A stretch of 9,866 nt of DNA, taken from Firmicutes bacterium UBA3941 (lineage in GTDB: Bacteria; Bacillota; Clostridia; Caldicoprobacterales; UBA3941). The notes under the pieces are model-generated. The model did not search any database. It was not told the DNA's origin and saw nothing but the letters and a program-made list of their open reading frames with translations. The stretch is from the NCBI GenBank assembly GCA_002385665.1, contig DGDX01000077.1, positions 1 to 9,866 of the forward strand, in the 5' to 3' direction. Below are positions 1-5,323 of this stretch, in pieces (within the stretch, counting starts at the first letter, position 1; each line of letters starts with the position of its first letter). The translations under genes and the position numbers were made by a program.

Positions 1-445
1 ATATAATACTATGTCTTTTCCGGAAGAAATGTACGTTGTGCTATTCTATGGTATATACAACATAGCGACAGGAAAGTTGACTTATTCTTCTGCAGGAATG
101 AACACCTATCCATTGATTCTCAGTGCCCAGGGAGAGGTATCCTACATTAAATTGGATGGCTTTCCTATCTGTAAGTTTGGTAAGTACTTCAAGCCTGATT
201 ATGAGACTAAGACATTATCGCTATCACCAGGCGATACCATGATATTCTACAGCGATGGTTTAGGTGAAATAGACCGAAAGCGACCTAATGTATTGTCAAC
301 AGAGCATATCATGGAATACCTAAGAGGCATGAAGGGCTACTCAGCCCAGGAAGTTTGTCAGGGCTTGTCCGATGCCTATCATACTCTATTGGGTGATAAT
401 GAAATGCTGGATGATGTAACAATATTGGTTATTAAAACACCATGA
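1..445 (+). CDS. PP2C-type serine phosphatase (SpoIIE/RsbU family), C-terminal part, 5' end outside window
   Basis: This is the last 147 codons of a gene whose start lies before the window; the reading frame is open from base 2. The protein resembles the C-terminal half of SpoIIE/RsbU-type PPM phosphatases, which dephosphorylate anti-anti-sigma factors or related phosphoproteins. Visible family signatures are YGIYNIATGKLTYSSAG (the usual tg.l.y.nAGh block), SPGDTMIFYSDGLGE (the usual PGD.l.lYTDGv.E block, whose Asp binds metal) and a C-terminal DDVTILVIK, with the second metal-binding Asp pair. The usual His-Asn of the AGHN block reads AGMN here. Because the N-terminus is missing, any sensor, HAMP or membrane part is unknown, so SpoIIE itself cannot be separated from an RsbU-like regulator. 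A strong terminator follows 13 bases after the stop. The ATG at 11-13 is internal and is not the start. Confidence 0.88.
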   Translation, partial: YNTMSFPEEMYVVLFYGIYNIATGKLTYSSAGMNTYPLILSAQGEVSYIKLDGFPICKFGKYFKPDYETKTLSLSPGDTMIFYSDGLGEIDRKRPNVLSTEHIMEYLRGMKGYSAQEVCQGLSDAYHTLLGDNEMLDDVTILVIKTP

Positions 446-458
446 TGTGACCAGTTGT

Positions 459-507
459 AGACAAAACGGTGCCGGTTGATAGATTTCAATCGGCACCGTT
501 TTTGTCT
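459..507. terminator. Bidirectional rho-independent terminator shared by convergent genes
   Basis: The left arm (459-479) and right arm (486-507) form a stem of about 21 base pairs with one bulged base, one G-T wobble on the plus strand and a six-base loop (TAGATT, 480-485). The core is CGGTGCCG pairing with CGGCACCG. AGACAAAA on one side and TTTTTGTCT on the other supply the A/T tracts for both directions. It ends the phosphatase transcript on the plus strand and the 329-residue gene on the minus strand. The right arm is also the last coding part of the minus gene: its TGA stop (486-488) is the top of the stem. Confidence 0.9.
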
Positions 508-1475
508 GCAGTATCTTTAGACAGCAATTGGGCCATTTTCATAATGAGTTCCAAGGATTTTGCTTGATCTTGATTTAATATCGTGCTTAAGGCCTTGGAT
601 ATGTTTGCGGACTTATTAGCCCCCGTTTCCCCAATATCCTGGTTTTCACCTGAATCATGAAGGGAATGGTTTTGCTTCGTCTCATCCTTAGCTTCGGATC
701 CATCCGTAATAGACCCGGTTCCCTGTATGGCAGCTGTAGATAGCTGGGCCAGTTCTATTGTACCTAACAGTTTCAACACGCTGCTAACCTGGTCGATGTA
801 TTGAAGTTGCTCCGCCGGGACCAATATCTTAAGGATATCCAATATCTCCATTGCTCTGGATATACTTGGGGCAGTAGAATCTTGTATTCTTATACGATCA
901 TGTTCCTTAAATTTCTTTATGCTATCTATCAGTTTTTCCAAAGTTTTGTTGACGTAGAGTATTCTATTGATTTGAGTTTGGTTTTCTAACGAGATATATG
1001 GCTGTAATGACTTTATAATTCCGATGGCCCTTTCCTTATAGTTTGTTATGGGCATTGAGGTAGCGGTTATACGTGGGGTTCGATATGTACCATCTATTAA
1101 GCCCTGGAGATTGGCCCTTATTTCAGCCAAGCCTACGATAAAATTTGCTCCATCCTGGTACTTGGGATCCAAGTATGGATAGATAGAGGTTAATATATCC
1201 ACAACAGCATTGGTACCGTCAACGTGACTTTTCTCACTGTCATATGTTTTTATTGCACCGGACTTGGCTTTCTGTATGTAAGGGGATACTAATAGGATAA
1301 GCAATATTATTGGTAGTAGGTTAGTATGGGCTGGTTCAGCATAGGTAAATCCGGGGGGAATCTTTTTTGGGGGCTCGGATTTAACTACCTCATCTATAGG
1401 CAAATTAGCTGTATCACCAGGTTTTAATCTTGGGTTCACATTACTGGCATAATGTGGGGGAATATAACGATCCAT
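486..1475 (-). CDS. Unrecognised membrane-anchored protein with repeated helical hairpins
   Basis: I do not recognise this 329-residue protein. It opens with a polar, proline-rich cytoplasmic-type segment (MDRYIPPHY, later SEPPKKIPPG). A single hydrophobic segment follows at residues 52-68 (NLLPIILLILLVSPYIQ), and there is no cleavable signal peptide. The rest is predicted helical. Four stretches look like degenerate copies of one helix-turn-helix unit: residues 90-126, 149-186, 207-243 and 291-320. Each has an amphipathic helix, a Pro/Asn/Gln-containing turn (IYPYLDP, LQPYISL, ILVPAEQ, ILNQDQ) and a second amphipathic helix. A low-complexity acidic linker (about 252-290) separates copies three and four. 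The start is well supported by AAGGAGG (1483-1489) seven bases before the ATG. It is divergent from the 72-residue gene at 1662. The coding end overlaps the terminator hairpin. Function is unknown; a scaffold or envelope-associated role is only a guess. Confidence 0.85.
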   Translation of the reverse strand: MDRYIPPHYASNVNPRLKPGDTANLPIDEVVKSEPPKKIPPGFTYAEPAHTNLLPIILLILLVSPYIQKAKSGAIKTYDSEKSHVDGTNAVVDILTSIYPYLDPKYQDGANFIVGLAEIRANLQGLIDGTYRTPRITATSMPITNYKERAIGIIKSLQPYISLENQTQINRILYVNKTLEKLIDSIKKFKEHDRIRIQDSTAPSISRAMEILDILKILVPAEQLQYIDQVSSVLKLLGTIELAQLSTAAIQGTGSITDGSEAKDETKQNHSLHDSGENQDIGETGANKSANISKALSTILNQDQAKSLELIMKMAQLLSKDTADKNGAD

Positions 1476-1520
1476 GGGGGTACCTCCTTGAATATTGGCT
1501 TTTATTATTTAAGTACACAA

Positions 1521-1547
1521 TTTACATCTATGCTGGACACCTATACT
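1521..1547 (+). promoter_or_regulatory. Possible promoter for the 72-residue protein gene
   Basis: TTTACA (1521-1526) and TATACT (1542-1547) each match five of six consensus bases for the main vegetative sigma factor, but the spacer is only 15 bases. A start site near 1554 would put the inverted repeat at 1557-1582 immediately downstream. The short spacer keeps confidence low. Confidence 0.3.
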
Positions 1548-1556
1548 TCTATGTAC

Positions 1557-1582
1557 CATTTTATGCTGTGGCAAATAAAATG
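1557..1582. repeat. Perfect 8-bp inverted repeat in the divergent intergenic region
   Basis: CATTTTAT (1557-1564) and ATAAAATG (1575-1582) are perfect inverted copies separated by ten bases, so the half-site centres are 18 bases apart. The element lies between two divergently transcribed genes (486-1475 and 1662-1880), just after a possible promoter. It has no T tract, so it is not a terminator. It could be an operator for a dimeric regulator or a leader hairpin, but AT-rich DNA gives such repeats by chance. Confidence 0.4.
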
Positions 1583-1661
1583 TGCATTTAGGGTATCATT
1601 GAATTTGTTGATGAATAGGATGGTAAGGAGATACTATATTTTGATGAAAGGCGGTATTTAT

Positions 1662-1880
1662 ATGGATATAAATAAGGATAGCCTGGAAGTAATGGCCGGT
1701 CTCTTTAATAGTCTGGAAGGTAAGTCTGAAGATGAAATGATTTCAGAGGTAGCTAGGATGATCAGAGCTGGGCAGGGAGGTATTACGGTAGGCAAAGCCA
1801 GACAGATGATTCAAACTATTCTCCCAATGGCGGATAGAAATCAGAAAAGAAAACTGGAAAAACTTCTAAGGAGTCTATAG
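1662..1880 (+). CDS. Small helical protein of unknown function (72 residues)
   Basis: I do not recognise this protein. It is 72 residues, charged, without a membrane segment or signal peptide, and predicted to be nearly all helix. The N-terminal half is acidic (SLEGKSEDEMISEVARM). The C-terminal half is basic (KARQMIQTILP, then NQKRKLEKLLRSL), so the ends differ in charge. A turn around GQGGITVG (residues 37-44) separates them. The last 24 residues align without gaps with the helical unit in the divergent 329-residue protein (MIQTILP against IIKSLQP). The chosen start has AAAGGCGGT (1647-1655) six bases upstream. An in-frame ATG at 1644, or TTG at 1641 behind AAGGAG at 1625-1630, would add six or seven residues. 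The frame stays open further upstream to 1452, but that part would overlap the divergent gene and is not protein-like. A shared terminator follows the stop. Confidence 0.7.
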   Translation: MDINKDSLEVMAGLFNSLEGKSEDEMISEVARMIRAGQGGITVGKARQMIQTILPMADRNQKRKLEKLLRSL

Positions 1881-1884
1881 CAAC

Positions 1885-1918
1885 TAAAACCCGCTAGCCT
1901 TATATGCTGCGGGTTTTA
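1885..1918. terminator. Bidirectional rho-independent terminator shared by convergent genes
   Basis: TAAAACCCGC (1885-1894) pairs with GCGGGTTTTA (1909-1918). AGC/GCT adds three inner pairs beyond a bulged T at 1895, and the loop is seven bases (1899-1905). The T-rich tail TTTTAATTTTG serves the plus-strand gene and TTTTAGTTG serves the minus-strand gene. It ends both the 72-residue gene and the aminotransferase gene. The TAA stop of the aminotransferase gene (1900-1902) falls in the hairpin loop. Confidence 0.87.
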
Positions 1919-3063
1919 ATTTTGTAGCTAATCTCACCGATAGCCCTGACACATGCCTTGACCTCATCCAGGGTATTGAAATCCCCAGGACTAAACCTAA
2001 CGGTGCCTTGTTCCTTAGTGCCAATGGTCTTATGGGCAAGAGGGGCACAATGGAGGCTGCCCCGAGTAGCAATGCCATATTCTTGGCTTAATATGTTGAC
2101 TATCTCTCTGGAGTCTCTGTCCCATACATTGATGGATATAATACCCGACCTATGTTTCATATCTTTAGGGCCATATACTCTAACCCCCTTTATCTGGGAG
2201 AGAGCATTAATAAACAGTTTTTCCATATTGACTACATGGGATATTATTTTACCCTGGCCTTTGCTTAGGATATACCTAATGCCCGCACCCAAGCCCGCAA
2301 TACCTGGTGTATTTAGGGTACCTGATTCATAACGATCGGGCAAAAACATAGGCTGATATAAGCTCTCGGATTGACTACCGGTTCCGCCCTCACGGATTTG
2401 TCTCAGCTCGACTCCTTCCCTAACGTATAGTATTCCTGTTCCTTGAGGTCCTAAAAGTCCCTTGTGCCCGGGCATAGCTACTAAATCAACGGGTAGTTTT
2501 GATATGTCTATTGGTATAATACCGCCTGTTTGTGCAGCATCCAATAGAAAATAGATGCCAGAGTCTTTGGCTATTTTTCCGATGGATTCAATTGGCATTA
2601 CGGTACCGGTTACATTGGAAGCATGAGTAGCTATTATTAGGCGCGTATTACTGCGGATGCTTCTTTTTATGTCTGCAGGGTCTATAAGTCCCTCGGAATC
2701 CGCAGGGACGATTGTGGTTCCAATTCCCTGATCGGCCAAATGCATCAAAGGCCTAATTACAGAGTTATGCTCCATTGAGGTGGTGATCACATGATCTCCC
2801 TTATTTAGTATGCCTTTGATAGCCAGGTTTAAACTATCCGTAGTATTATATGTAAATATCATTCTAAAGGGGTCCTGGACATTAAATAGCTGACAGAGCA
2901 TTTCTCTGGTATACAGTAGAATGTTAGCCGCCTCTATTGCCATAGTGTGACTGGAACGGCCAGGGTTAGCACCATAATACTTCATGGTCCTTAATACGGT
3001 ATCATATACAATATCAGGCTTAGGCCAGCTTGTAGCAGCATTATCCATATAGATCATTTTCAT
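1900..3063 (-). CDS. Class V aminotransferase, cysteine desulfurase / selenocysteine lyase-like family
   Basis: This 387-residue protein is a PLP-dependent fold-type I enzyme of the cysteine desulfurase group. It most resembles the short-N-terminus clade often labelled cysteine desulfurase family protein (am_tr_V, EF2568-like). Such enzymes take sulphur from cysteine or selenium from selenocysteine, leaving alanine and an enzyme-bound persulfide. Visible features are YMDNAATSWPKP at the start, the PLP-stacking His99 in SMEHNSV, Asp175 and Gln178 in LLDAAQTGG, the PLP lysine Lys201 in MPGHKGLLGPQGTG, the catalytic-loop Cys339 in RGSLHCAPLAH, and Arg358 in VRFSPGDFN as likely carboxylate binder. 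Length is full. GGGAG lies eight bases before the first ATG, which favours it over the ATG two codons later. It is divergent from the DUF3343 gene, which suggests a dedicated sulphur or selenium carrier rather than general Fe-S assembly. No SufU, IscU or NifU scaffold gene is in the window. The real substrate cannot be read from sequence. Confidence 0.93.
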   Translation of the reverse strand: MKMIYMDNAATSWPKPDIVYDTVLRTMKYYGANPGRSSHTMAIEAANILLYTREMLCQLFNVQDPFRMIFTYNTTDSLNLAIKGILNKGDHVITTSMEHNSVIRPLMHLADQGIGTTIVPADSEGLIDPADIKRSIRSNTRLIIATHASNVTGTVMPIESIGKIAKDSGIYFLLDAAQTGGIIPIDISKLPVDLVAMPGHKGLLGPQGTGILYVREGVELRQIREGGTGSQSESLYQPMFLPDRYESGTLNTPGIAGLGAGIRYILSKGQGKIISHVVNMEKLFINALSQIKGVRVYGPKDMKHRSGIISINVWDRDSREIVNILSQEYGIATRGSLHCAPLAHKTIGTKEQGTVRFSPGDFNTLDEVKACVRAIGEISYKIKTRSI

Positions 3064-3121
3064 CTTTCCATCTCCCAGTGTAACATAAATAAAAGTACAT
3101 AAATATATTACTAATAGGGCG

Positions 3122-3151
3122 GCTTTAACCCGGAGAGTATCGCGGTTAAGC
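3122..3151. repeat. Imperfect inverted repeat between desulfurase and DUF3343 genes
   Basis: GCTTTAACC (3122-3130) pairs with GGTTAAGC (3144-3151) with one bulged T. CG/CG adds two inner pairs past a bulged C, giving about ten pairs around the loop GAGAGTAT (3133-3140). There is no T tract, so it is not a terminator. It sits between divergent genes, about 60 bases from each start, and could be a shared operator or a leader hairpin. Confidence 0.45.
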
Positions 3152-3206
3152 TCTGTTTGCCTTGTTTAACGTTTAGCAAATAAATCATATTTTCAGGGGG
3201 TAACAA

Positions 3207-3482
3207 ATGCCAACAGTAGAAGATTTTAATTTTATATCCTTTAGTTCTCGTCAGCATGCCTTATATTTTGCACAACTATTAAAAAATGCCGGATATAGCT
3301 CTCAAATAATTTCCACGCCTAAAGGGGTAGCTCTGGGCTGTGGACTATCTCTTAAATTCTCGCCCCATTTAACCGGTGCTATTATGGAATTATATAAACG
3401 CAACCCAATACCTATAATTGGTTTTTTTTCAATCAGGCGGGTAGGGGGTTACAGCCAGCTCCAGAGGATACCGATGGTATGA
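3207..3482 (+). CDS. DUF3343 family protein, putative sulphur/selenium carrier
   Basis: The 91-residue protein matches my recollection of the DUF3343 family (Pfam name: putative Se/S carrier protein-like). The family pattern is visible: an N-terminal strand FISFSSRQHALYFAQLLK with helix, then GYSSQIISTPKGVALGCGLSLKF. This carries the hallmark S/T-P-x4-5-GCG motif with Cys45 as the only cysteine and presumed carrier residue. No membrane segment or signal peptide is present, so it should be cytoplasmic. The start is supported by AGGGGG (3195-3200) six bases before the ATG. It is head to head with the cysteine desulfurase-like gene, which fits a donor enzyme and carrier pair; members of the two families are, as I recall, often neighbours. 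After residue 75 the tail (RRVGGYSQLQRIPMV) is basic and not obviously conserved. Family assignment is fairly sure. The carrier role is inference. Confidence 0.8.
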   Translation: MPTVEDFNFISFSSRQHALYFAQLLKNAGYSSQIISTPKGVALGCGLSLKFSPHLTGAIMELYKRNPIPIIGFFSIRRVGGYSQLQRIPMV

Positions 3483-3488
3483 GGACAT

Positions 3489-4355
3489 CTAGTGCAGTAT
3501 GGATTCAAAAATCCTTATCAGAGGATTCTTGTTTTGTGATTTTTTAATCTTTACCTTGAAATCTTCCAAATCCTCTAGTATGAGCTCCCATTGGCGTTTG
3601 GTTTCCATAGAACGTCTATGGAGCTCATCGGCTTCCCTCGCTAAGACTAGATGATCCCTGTAAACGGCCTGAGCTTTATTTATCCATTCAAGGGCATGTT
3701 CATATATGCTTAGTTCTTCCGGAGGATTTGGGGATATGTCATTATTAACTATTGGTTCATCTGAGAGCATAAGCCATTTTTGCAAATCCGAATGGTATTT
3801 CATATGCAGTACCCTGGATTTTCCTTCGAAATTTTCCCGGTAGGATAAGTAGATATCCTTGCCATATATTTTGTAGCTGTATGGAGTTGGTTCTGGATTA
3901 CCGGTATAGTCCGAAATCCTATTATGTACCCAGTTCTGTCCATCCCAACAATAGTGGTATAGGGTCCAAATTTCCGTCTCCCACGGATTACCAAGGGCGA
4001 AGATGATGTGAATTTTATTATCCAAGACAAGGATGGCTGGGTATCTGATATCATATTCTTTTATATTGTATTCACCAAGGCCTTGTTCTGACCACATATT
4101 ACCGTCAAAATGCATATAGGTTATCCTGCCTTCCAGGGATAAACATATAAAGTGTAAGCCGCCATTTTCGTCTATACAAACCCCAAACTCATTTTTCACG
4201 TTTGCAGATATAAGGTGGGGGTTCCCCCAACCCATATTTTCTTTCAGGGTCCTGTAGCAAATATTGTTCTGGTTGTCTGAAAAGATAGCCCACATTTTCT
4301 CGTCATTAAACCTCACTATTCTACGTGTAATTTGATGGGGACCCATCCATTTCAC
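3489..4355 (-). CDS. Unrecognised protein: propeller-like N-terminal repeats and C-terminal coiled coil
   Basis: I do not recognise this 288-residue protein. Residues 1-200 look like a beta-propeller or sialidase/BNR-type fold. Blade-like units each begin with a Trp-containing strand: KWMGPHQIT (Trp3), GWGNPHLIS (Trp43), MWSEQGLG (Trp88), NWVHNRIS (Trp142) and KWLMLSDEP (Trp194). They contain hydrophobic strands such as GLHFICLS, KIHIIFALG and DIYLSYREN. From about 213 to 273 it turns into a charged helix with heptad character (EHALEWINKAQAVYRDHL, then EADELHRRSMETKRQWELIL), probably a coiled coil. There is no signal peptide or membrane segment. The start given is GTG at 4353-4355, chosen because it keeps Trp3, the first repeat marker. 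An ATG three codons later (4344-4346) has AGAAGGTG six bases upstream and is a real alternative. The gene ends six bases from the convergent DUF3343 gene. It may bind a protein or glycan partner, but nothing shows which. Confidence 0.8.
   Translation of the reverse strand: MKWMGPHQITRRIVRFNDEKMWAIFSDNQNNICYRTLKENMGWGNPHLISANVKNEFGVCIDENGGLHFICLSLEGRITYMHFDGNMWSEQGLGEYNIKEYDIRYPAILVLDNKIHIIFALGNPWETEIWTLYHYCWDGQNWVHNRISDYTGNPEPTPYSYKIYGKDIYLSYRENFEGKSRVLHMKYHSDLQKWLMLSDEPIVNNDISPNPPEELSIYEHALEWINKAQAVYRDHLVLAREADELHRRSMETKRQWELILEDLEDFKVKIKKSQNKNPLIRIFESILH
3510..3527. terminator. Possible weak terminator within the 3' end of the propeller-like gene
   Basis: AATCCT (3510-3515) and AGGATT (3522-3527) form a six-pair stem with a six-base loop, followed on the plus strand by CTTGTTTTG. 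It is short and AT-rich. If real, it would end the DUF3343 transcript inside the convergent gene. A second small hairpin (GGATT 3501-3505 with AATCC 3510-3514) competes with it. Confidence 0.3.
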
Positions 4356-4656
4356 CTTCTTTCCAGGTTTTATTAAAATAGTCGGCCAGTTAAATCACTT
4401 AAGCACAAAGTGGCATGGAATATCAGCATAAAGCACTACTGATTGTTTAAAACTTTAAAAATACTCCTTGATCAAGACCTTAGGAGATTGTCTTGTAATA
4501 AGTTAGTAATCTGATATATTATTTATATAGAGTACTAGACAAGTTTATAACTAAAATACGTAACTTTACCTGGGCTAATGATGTGATTAGGTAAACCAGA
4601 TATTGATAGTATGAGGAACTATTGCTTAAACGATATAATAGGAGCGGATAACTTAA
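4356..4656. other. AT-rich intergenic region with palindromes upstream of nth
   Basis: These 301 bases hold no open frame that looks like protein. They contain a perfect ten-base palindrome CTTGATCAAG (4467-4476) flanked by CTCCT and AGGAG. They also contain a possible promoter (4493-4520) and an inverted repeat TTTACCT (4565-4571) / AGGTAAA (4589-4595), with CTAAT/ATTAG as an alternative inner stem. The region must carry the promoters of the divergent propeller-like gene and nth. I recognise no riboswitch, T-box or tRNA. Confidence 0.6.
4493..4520 (+). promoter_or_regulatory. Likely vegetative promoter for nth
   Basis: TTGTAA (4493-4498) and TATATT (4515-4520) match four and five of six consensus bases with a 16-base spacer. 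Transcription would start near 4527 and leave a leader of about 130 bases that includes the inverted repeat at 4565-4595. Confidence 0.4.
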
Positions 4657-5295
4657 ATGAAAAGCAAAGCAGGAAATATAGAGAAGATATTAGAGTTGTT
4701 GGAAGAAAGGTATAGCGGGGCAGGTCCTGAACTCCGCCATGAAAACCCCTTTCAGTTATTAATAGCAACTATTCTTTCTGCGCAATGCACTGACAGGCAG
4801 GTAAATAGGGTAACTCCCGTCCTGTTTAAGAAGTACCCTAAAGTGGAAGATTTTGCGGCTTTGGATCCCCAAGAATTAGAACCTATCATTAAAAGCTGTG
4901 GTTTTTATAAAACGAAAAGCAGGAACATAGTGGCAACGTGTAGACTGCTTATAGAAAAGTATGACGGGAAAGTTCCCAGGGATATCGAGACCCTCCAAAC
5001 CCTACCCGGCGTTGGCAGAAAAACAGCAAATGTGGTTGCCAGCAACGCCTTTGGAGTGGATGCTATTGCTGTGGACACTCATGTCTTCAGAGTGTCAAAT
5101 AGGTTAGGATTGGCTGATGCGAAAAATGTACTGGAAACAGAAAAACAGCTTATGGAGAATATCCCCAAGGAAAAGTGGACAGCAGCCCATCACTGGCTTA
5201 TTCATCATGGAAGGCAGATATGCAATGCCAGAAATCCAAAGTGCGATATTTGTTTTCTGAGTCCCTATTGCCCTTATTATAACGACAAGTTGTAA
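4657..5295 (+). CDS. nth: Endonuclease III, DNA glycosylase/AP lyase
   Basis: This 212-residue protein is a full-length bacterial endonuclease III. It removes oxidised pyrimidines from DNA and cuts the resulting abasic site by beta-elimination, as part of base excision repair. The helix-hairpin-helix is LPGVGRKTANVV (residues 116-127) with catalytic Lys122. The catalytic aspartate is Asp140 in AIAVDTHVFRVSNRLG. The C-terminal [4Fe-4S] ligands are Cys189, Cys196, Cys199 and Cys205 in the expected C-x6-C-x2-C-x5-C spacing. The N-terminal block NPFQLLIATILSAQCTD is also typical. AGGAG (4640-4644) lies 12 bases before the ATG, which is rather long, but no better in-frame start is seen. It appears monocistronic and is convergent with the VanW-family gene across 28 bases, where I find no convincing terminator. 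Confidence 0.97.
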   Translation: MKSKAGNIEKILELLEERYSGAGPELRHENPFQLLIATILSAQCTDRQVNRVTPVLFKKYPKVEDFAALDPQELEPIIKSCGFYKTKSRNIVATCRLLIEKYDGKVPRDIETLQTLPGVGRKTANVVASNAFGVDAIAVDTHVFRVSNRLGLADAKNVLETEKQLMENIPKEKWTAAHHWLIHHGRQICNARNPKCDICFLSPYCPYYNDKL

Positions 5296-5323
5296 TTTGT
5301 CTGGAAATGACAGCCAGCAATAC

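Noticed and set aside
1452..1661. In-frame upstream extension of the 72-residue gene to give 142 residues
   Set aside because: It would overlap the start and ribosome site of the divergent gene, has no ribosome site of its own, and its translation is not protein-like; good start signals lie at 1641-1662.
1958..2332. Open frame of 124 codons on the plus strand
   Set aside because: It is antisense to the conserved aminotransferase gene, with no ribosome site or protein-like composition.
3207..3482. Selenocysteine codon in the DUF3343 gene
   Set aside because: The motif GCG is encoded by an ordinary TGT cysteine codon and there is no in-frame TGA before the stop.
4634..4639. TATAAT just before nth as its -10 box
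   Set aside because: It directly abuts the AGGAG ribosome site, so a transcript from it would begin at about the ribosome site, and no -35 box lies at the right distance.
5296..5323. Terminator between nth and the VanW gene
   Set aside because: Only short pairs such as TGTC/GACA and CTGG/CCAG occur and no T tract follows, so it does not qualify.
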